Assembly: GCA_027295975.1 (NCBI GenBank)
Contig: JAPUJX010000418.1
Location: 1 to 10,046, forward strand
DNA: 10,046 nucleotides
From: Gammaproteobacteria bacterium
GTDB taxonomy: Bacteria; Pseudomonadota; Gammaproteobacteria; Pseudomonadales; Azotimanducaceae
Reading direction: 5' to 3'
Both the position numbers and the translations under genes were made by a program. The notes under the pieces are model-generated. The model was given only the letters and a program-made list of their open reading frames with translations, did no database searches and was not told where the DNA came from. Shown one piece after another: positions 7,749 to 10,046 of this stretch; positions within the stretch are counted from its first letter, which is position 1; every line of letters starts with the position of its first letter.

Positions 7749-9320
7749 TTATTCAAACCGGGCACTATCCGGCGGATCCATGGGTTTTACCGCGTCAAGC
7801 CTTCCGTCGAATTCCGCAACCAGCGACTGCACTGTGGCGTCACTTTTCATCGTCCTTTCGGCATCCTCCTGACGCTTGGCCTGCAGCCTGTCGCGGCGTG
7901 CGGCCGGAGTTTCCACGTCCAGAATTTCGGGATGGATTTCGAGGGAGACAGGGGAATCCAGGGTCGAGTTGAGGGCGCGTTCGATCGCGACAATTTGTCC
8001 TTCATTCAGAAGCGTATCGTGGGACTGGTCCAACAAAAGCGTCAACGCCCCGTCGGCAATCGTACCAGGCACCGAATGCTCGACGATCATCCTTGCAACG
8101 CCGGAGAGTTTCAACCGTGTTACAAGCTCATGCCATGGTTCACCAAGCTGCGATTCAAACGAGACTTTCGAATCCAATGGCGCAATTTCCGCGGCACGGC
8201 GGGTCCCATCGTCCACTTGCGTTTCGCGATTCCGGGGTCCGGGAGGCGATCGCTCATCCGGACTCTCTACATCGGGAGCGAAAGCAAGCATGCGTAACAG
8301 CGTCATTTCTAATCCGCTTCTCGGATCCGGGACGATCTGGATGTCCCGATAGCCCATCAGCGCGATCTGATAGTAGAGTTGCACCGTTTCGGCCGAAAAA
8401 GGCACCGATGTTTCATCCTGCTCACCAAGGGCATGTTTCACCGCCATTTCATGCAGACACCGCAGCAACTCCGTCAACACCCCATCAAAGTCGACGGCAC
8501 GATCCGCCAACTCTGCAGTGACGTCGAGGATTCGTTGCGCATCACCACACGCAAGGGCAGCTACCACCGACCCCACCTCATCACGGCCAACGAGGCCCAA
8601 CATATCGCTCACATCCTGACCGAGTAGCTTCCCCTTTCCGTAAGCGATCGCCTGATCTGTTATCGACAACGCATCGCGCATGCTTCCGGCCGCACAACCG
8701 GCAATCACCGTTAAGGCTTTGTCCTCGAATTCGATACCTTCGTTTGTCAGCACCTCAGCCAGATACGCGGAAATTCGTTCCTGCGGGATGTTCTTGAGTT
8801 GAAACTGCAGACAGCGGGACAACACGGTAACCGGAACCTTTTTAGGCTCGGTGGTTGCCAGTAGAAACTTGACATGTTCGGGTGGTTCCTCCAGCGTTTT
8901 CAACAGCGCATTGAAACTTGCCGGCGACAACATGTGCACTTCGTCGATGAGGTAGACCTTATACCTCCCCCGGGCTGGAAGGTATTGAGCGTTCTGCAGG
9001 AGGTCCCGGGTGTCATCAACCCGGGTGCGAGATGCAGCGTACACCTCGATCAGATCGATGAAGCGATTTTCCGCCACCTCGAGGCAAATCGAGCAGACGC
9101 CGCAAGGCGTCGAAGAAACACCCTGTTCGCAGTTCAAGCATTTGGCGAGCAGGCGGGCGATGGTGGTTTTCCCGACCCCGCGTGTACCTGTGAACAGATA
9201 AGCATGATGCAGTCGGTCATTATCCAACGCATGGCGCAATGCGCGCACGACATGTTCCTGTCCAACGAGCGCCTCGAAATTCATTGGCCGCAATTTGCGG
9301 GCCAGCACCTGGTAACTCAT
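7749..9320 (-). CDS. dnaX: DNA polymerase III subunit tau (clamp loader, DnaX)
   Basis: DnaX is the motor subunit of the clamp loader that puts the beta clamp on DNA and tethers the core polymerase. The 523-residue protein shows Walker A GTRGVGKT (45-52), zinc-site cysteines 64, 73, 76 and 79, Walker B LIDEVH (124-129), sensor 1 ATTEP and the arginine-finger motif SRC (168-170). The C-terminal part retains tau-like domain V patterns (WHELVTRLKLSG about 396-407; VQSLVAEFDGRL about 497-508), so polymerase tethering is probably kept, although it is shorter than E. coli tau (643). Residue 94 is Tyr where the family has Asp (EVYAAS for E-[VI]-DAAS). I see no A-AAA-AAG frameshift site to make gamma. 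ATG at 9320 gives the family start MSYQVLARK; another ATG three codons upstream (9329) has no ribosome site. Confidence 0.96.
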   Translation of the reverse strand: MSYQVLARKLRPMNFEALVGQEHVVRALRHALDNDRLHHAYLFTGTRGVGKTTIARLLAKCLNCEQGVSSTPCGVCSICLEVAENRFIDLIEVYAASRTRVDDTRDLLQNAQYLPARGRYKVYLIDEVHMLSPASFNALLKTLEEPPEHVKFLLATTEPKKVPVTVLSRCLQFQLKNIPQERISAYLAEVLTNEGIEFEDKALTVIAGCAAGSMRDALSITDQAIAYGKGKLLGQDVSDMLGLVGRDEVGSVVAALACGDAQRILDVTAELADRAVDFDGVLTELLRCLHEMAVKHALGEQDETSVPFSAETVQLYYQIALMGYRDIQIVPDPRSGLEMTLLRMLAFAPDVESPDERSPPGPRNRETQVDDGTRRAAEIAPLDSKVSFESQLGEPWHELVTRLKLSGVARMIVEHSVPGTIADGALTLLLDQSHDTLLNEGQIVAIERALNSTLDSPVSLEIHPEILDVETPAARRDRLQAKRQEDAERTMKSDATVQSLVAEFDGRLDAVKPMDPPDSARFE

Positions 9321-9358
9321 GATGTACATTGTAGTGGCTTAGCCCGACGAGATGTACA
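9321..9358. promoter_or_regulatory. Divergent junction dnaX / phosphodiesterase with 8-bp direct repeat
   Basis: GATGTACA occurs at 9321-9328 and again at 9351-9358, exactly 30 bp apart, close to three helical turns; each copy contains the palindrome TGTACA. On the minus strand TACAAT at 9333-9328 is a good -10 match and TGTACA at 9358-9353 is a fair -35, but with a 19-base spacer. If used, transcription would start almost at the dnaX ATG (9320), giving a leaderless message. The 39 bases between the two ATGs leave no room for two independent full promoters. Confidence 0.35.
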
Positions 9359-9359
9359 G

Positions 9360-10046
9360 ATGGGACTTGCTGATTTACCTCTAGTCATAGGGCATCGCGG
9401 CGCTTCGGGCCTGGCCCCGGAGAACACCCTCGAAAGTTTCCGGCTCGCCTACGAGTTGGGTGTCTCGGGCGTCGAACTCGACGTACATTTTGTAGCGGAT
9501 CACCTCATCGTAATCCACGACGATACCCTCGAACGGACAACCGACGGCCGGGGGAAAATCGCTCGCCTGGATCTTGCGGCACTACGAAAGCTCGACGCCG
9601 GAGGTGGATCCCCGATCCCGTTGCTCGAGGAGGTGTTGGCGGAACTGCCTCGAGGGGTTGGGGTGAACATCGAGTTGAAGGGACCGGAAACGGCAGAGCC
9701 GACGGCGAGGTTGCTGAATTCCTATCCTGAAGCGGATCTACTCGTCTCATCGTTTGAGCACAGGGAACTGGCTCGTTTTCATCATCTCAACCCCGAAGTC
9801 AGGGTGGCTCCGCTATTTCACCGCTGGCGCCGGGATGCCTGGCGGACAGTTCGAGAGTTGGACGCCTGGTCGATCAATCTTTCTCTCAAGATAGTCAATC
9901 GGGGAATCATCGAGGAAGCTGAGAAAAGGGGGACAAAAACCCTGATTTATACCGTGAATGATTTACCGGAAGCCCGGCGGGTTCTCAACCAGGGCGCGAC
10001 CGGCGTTTTCACCGACTATCCGGATGTGGTTACGCGCGCCGCTCTA
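9360..10046 (+). CDS. Glycerophosphodiester phosphodiesterase family protein (3' end cut by window)
   Basis: The enzyme hydrolyses glycerophosphodiesters, products of phospholipid breakdown, to glycerol-3-phosphate and an alcohol. A single open frame of 229 codons runs to the window end without a stop; the family is usually about 230-250 residues, so little is missing. Family motifs: GHRGASGLAPENT (11-23), VELDVH (38-43), the catalytic HDDTLERTTDGRG (53-65), NIELKG (103-108) and, near the end, YTVND and GVFTDYP. There is no signal peptide, so it is likely cytoplasmic, more like UgpQ than the periplasmic GlpQ. ATG at 9360 is the first usable start; only a weak GAG lies 8 bases upstream. It is the only plus-strand gene and is divergent from dnaX. 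Orthology to UgpQ itself is not certain, so I give no symbol. Confidence 0.92.
   Translation, partial: MGLADLPLVIGHRGASGLAPENTLESFRLAYELGVSGVELDVHFVADHLIVIHDDTLERTTDGRGKIARLDLAALRKLDAGGGSPIPLLEEVLAELPRGVGVNIELKGPETAEPTARLLNSYPEADLLVSSFEHRELARFHHLNPEVRVAPLFHRWRRDAWRTVRELDAWSINLSLKIVNRGIIEEAEKRGTKTLIYTVNDLPEARRVLNQGATGVFTDYPDVVTRAAL

Noticed and set aside
7704..8352. Plus-strand frames of 197 and 158 codons opposite the 3' half of dnaX
   Set aside because: No domain and no ribosome site; they mirror dnaX codons.
8829..8845. CCTAAAAAGG in dnaX as a programmed frameshift site for gamma
   Set aside because: It lies in the codons for EPKKV in the ATPase core, far too early for gamma, and is not the A-AAA-AAG heptamer in the right phase.

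Overview
The window looks like a chromosomal housekeeping region of a gammaproteobacterium. The evidence is the pair ycgL and ycgN, two small conserved families typical of Gammaproteobacteria, together with HrpA, RNase D and the block dnaX-ybaB-recR. Base composition is moderately GC-rich by eye. I see no tRNA, rRNA, insertion sequence, CRISPR array or prophage gene, and no gene-free stretch longer than about 200 bases. Genus cannot be fixed from this sequence.

Layout: every recognised gene is on the minus strand except the last. Reading in the direction of transcription from the right: dnaX (tau clamp-loader subunit), ybaB (nucleoid-associated protein), recR (recombination mediator), rnd (RNase D), ycgL, ycgN, a small membrane protein, a possible 41-codon ORF, a MoxR-type AAA+ ATPase, a von Willebrand factor A (VWA) protein, and the first 720 codons of hrpA, which runs off the left edge. 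At the right edge a glycerophosphodiester phosphodiesterase gene reads outward on the plus strand and is cut by the window end, probably close to its natural C-terminus.

The run from dnaX to the membrane protein is tight: recR and rnd overlap by 32 bp, rnd and ycgL by 4 bp, ycgN starts 4 bp after ycgL on GTG, and the membrane gene starts 6 bp after ycgN. This suggests a single operon joining replication, recombinational repair and RNA processing with two uncharacterised families. The MoxR-VWA pair is 40 bp apart and is most likely a chaperone-like ATPase with its VWA partner; its substrate is unknown. The gap between the VWA gene and hrpA holds several inverted repeats.

Most of the window is ordinary. 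The points worth a second look are the uncharacterised MoxR-VWA/membrane/small-ORF group, a Tyr for Asp change in a strongly conserved DnaX motif, the 39-bp divergent dnaX/phosphodiesterase junction with an 8-bp direct repeat, and the structured gap ahead of hrpA.
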